From JBFJWU01 sp041623475 [NCBI: bacterium] (GTDB taxonomy: Bacteria; J088): a stretch of 5,426 bases of DNA. Positions 5,341 through 5,426 of the stretch are shown here, piece by piece (position 1 is the stretch's first letter; every line of letters begins with the position of its first letter). The notes under the pieces were generated by a model. That model was not told where the DNA came from, did no database searches, and saw nothing but the letters and a program-made list of their open reading frames with translations. The stretch covers positions 1 to 5,426 of the forward strand of contig JBFJWU010000246.1 in the NCBI GenBank assembly GCA_041623475.1. Direction: 5' to 3'. Position numbers and translations under genes: made by a program.

Positions 5341-5426
5341 CTACAATTTGGGGCGCATCTTGTGGATCAGGTGCGTCGTATAGTTCCCCATTCGGAACTC
5401 CGGGTCATCCAGCAATTCGGCCAGGA
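5341..5426 (-). CDS. C-terminal end of a probable biotin carboxylase (AccC-like), partial
   Basis: The minus strand is open from the right edge to TAG at 5341-5343. The 27 complete codons read LAELLDDPEFRMGNYTTHLI and then HKMRPKL. This resembles the last helix region of biotin carboxylase subunits of acyl-CoA carboxylases, whose C-terminus has the pattern LL-DP-F--G---TH-(L/I)-E and which use ATP and bicarbonate to carboxylate biotin. The protein stops here, so no biotinyl (BCCP) domain is fused at the C-terminus, unlike PccA- or MccA-type alpha subunits. With so little sequence, the acyl-CoA substrate and even the family assignment remain tentative. It converges on the copper monooxygenase gene across a 37-bp gap that holds a hairpin. 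Confidence 0.55.
   Translation of the reverse strand, partial: LAELLDDPEFRMGNYTTHLIHKMRPKL

Overview
The window looks like chromosomal DNA of a Gram-negative bacterium, most likely a proteobacterium. The support is a lipid A acyltransferase-family gene, two secreted proteins with lipoprotein signals, GC-rich codon third positions and Shine-Dalgarno-type starts. No rRNA, tRNA or phylogenetic marker is present, so the placement is an inference. No tRNA gene, transposase, insertion sequence, CRISPR array or phage gene was seen.

Layout, left to right. (1) Bases 3-131 are probably the 3' end of an unidentified plus-strand gene whose stop overlaps the next start (GTGA). (2) 128-1081, plus: LpxL/HtrB-family acyltransferase. 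(3) 1082-2068, minus: JmjC/cupin_8 protein that abuts the acyltransferase tail to tail with no gap. Its metal-binding triad lacks the usual Asp (His-Ser-Ala instead of His-x-Asp). (4) 2207-2857, plus: SRPBCC (START/polyketide-cyclase-like) protein, divergent from the JmjC gene; its start is uncertain. (5) 2892-4247, minus: lipoprotein with an N-terminal cytochrome c domain (CIGCH) fused to a PHM/DBM-type copper type II monooxygenase with all six copper ligands. (6) 4344-5303, plus: a second, shorter copper type II monooxygenase lipoprotein without the cytochrome domain, divergent from the first. (7) 5341-5426, minus: the C-terminal end of a probable biotin carboxylase.

The most coherent unit is the divergent pair of copper monooxygenase lipoproteins (2892-5303). 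They share a 96-bp intergenic region with back-to-back candidate promoters and a clean 7+2+7 inverted repeat. One partner has its own c-type heme, the other does not. This suggests a cell-surface or periplasmic oxidation system in which heme replaces or supplements ascorbate as electron source; substrate and product cannot be read from the sequence.

The second notable item is the HxA JmjC protein. The same change in Fe(II)/2-oxoglutarate enzymes is the hallmark of radical halogenases (SyrB2, WelO5, BesD types), but it also occurs in enzymes that have lost activity. Its neighbour, the SRPBCC protein, could bind a hydrophobic ligand, but a shared pathway is only a guess from position.
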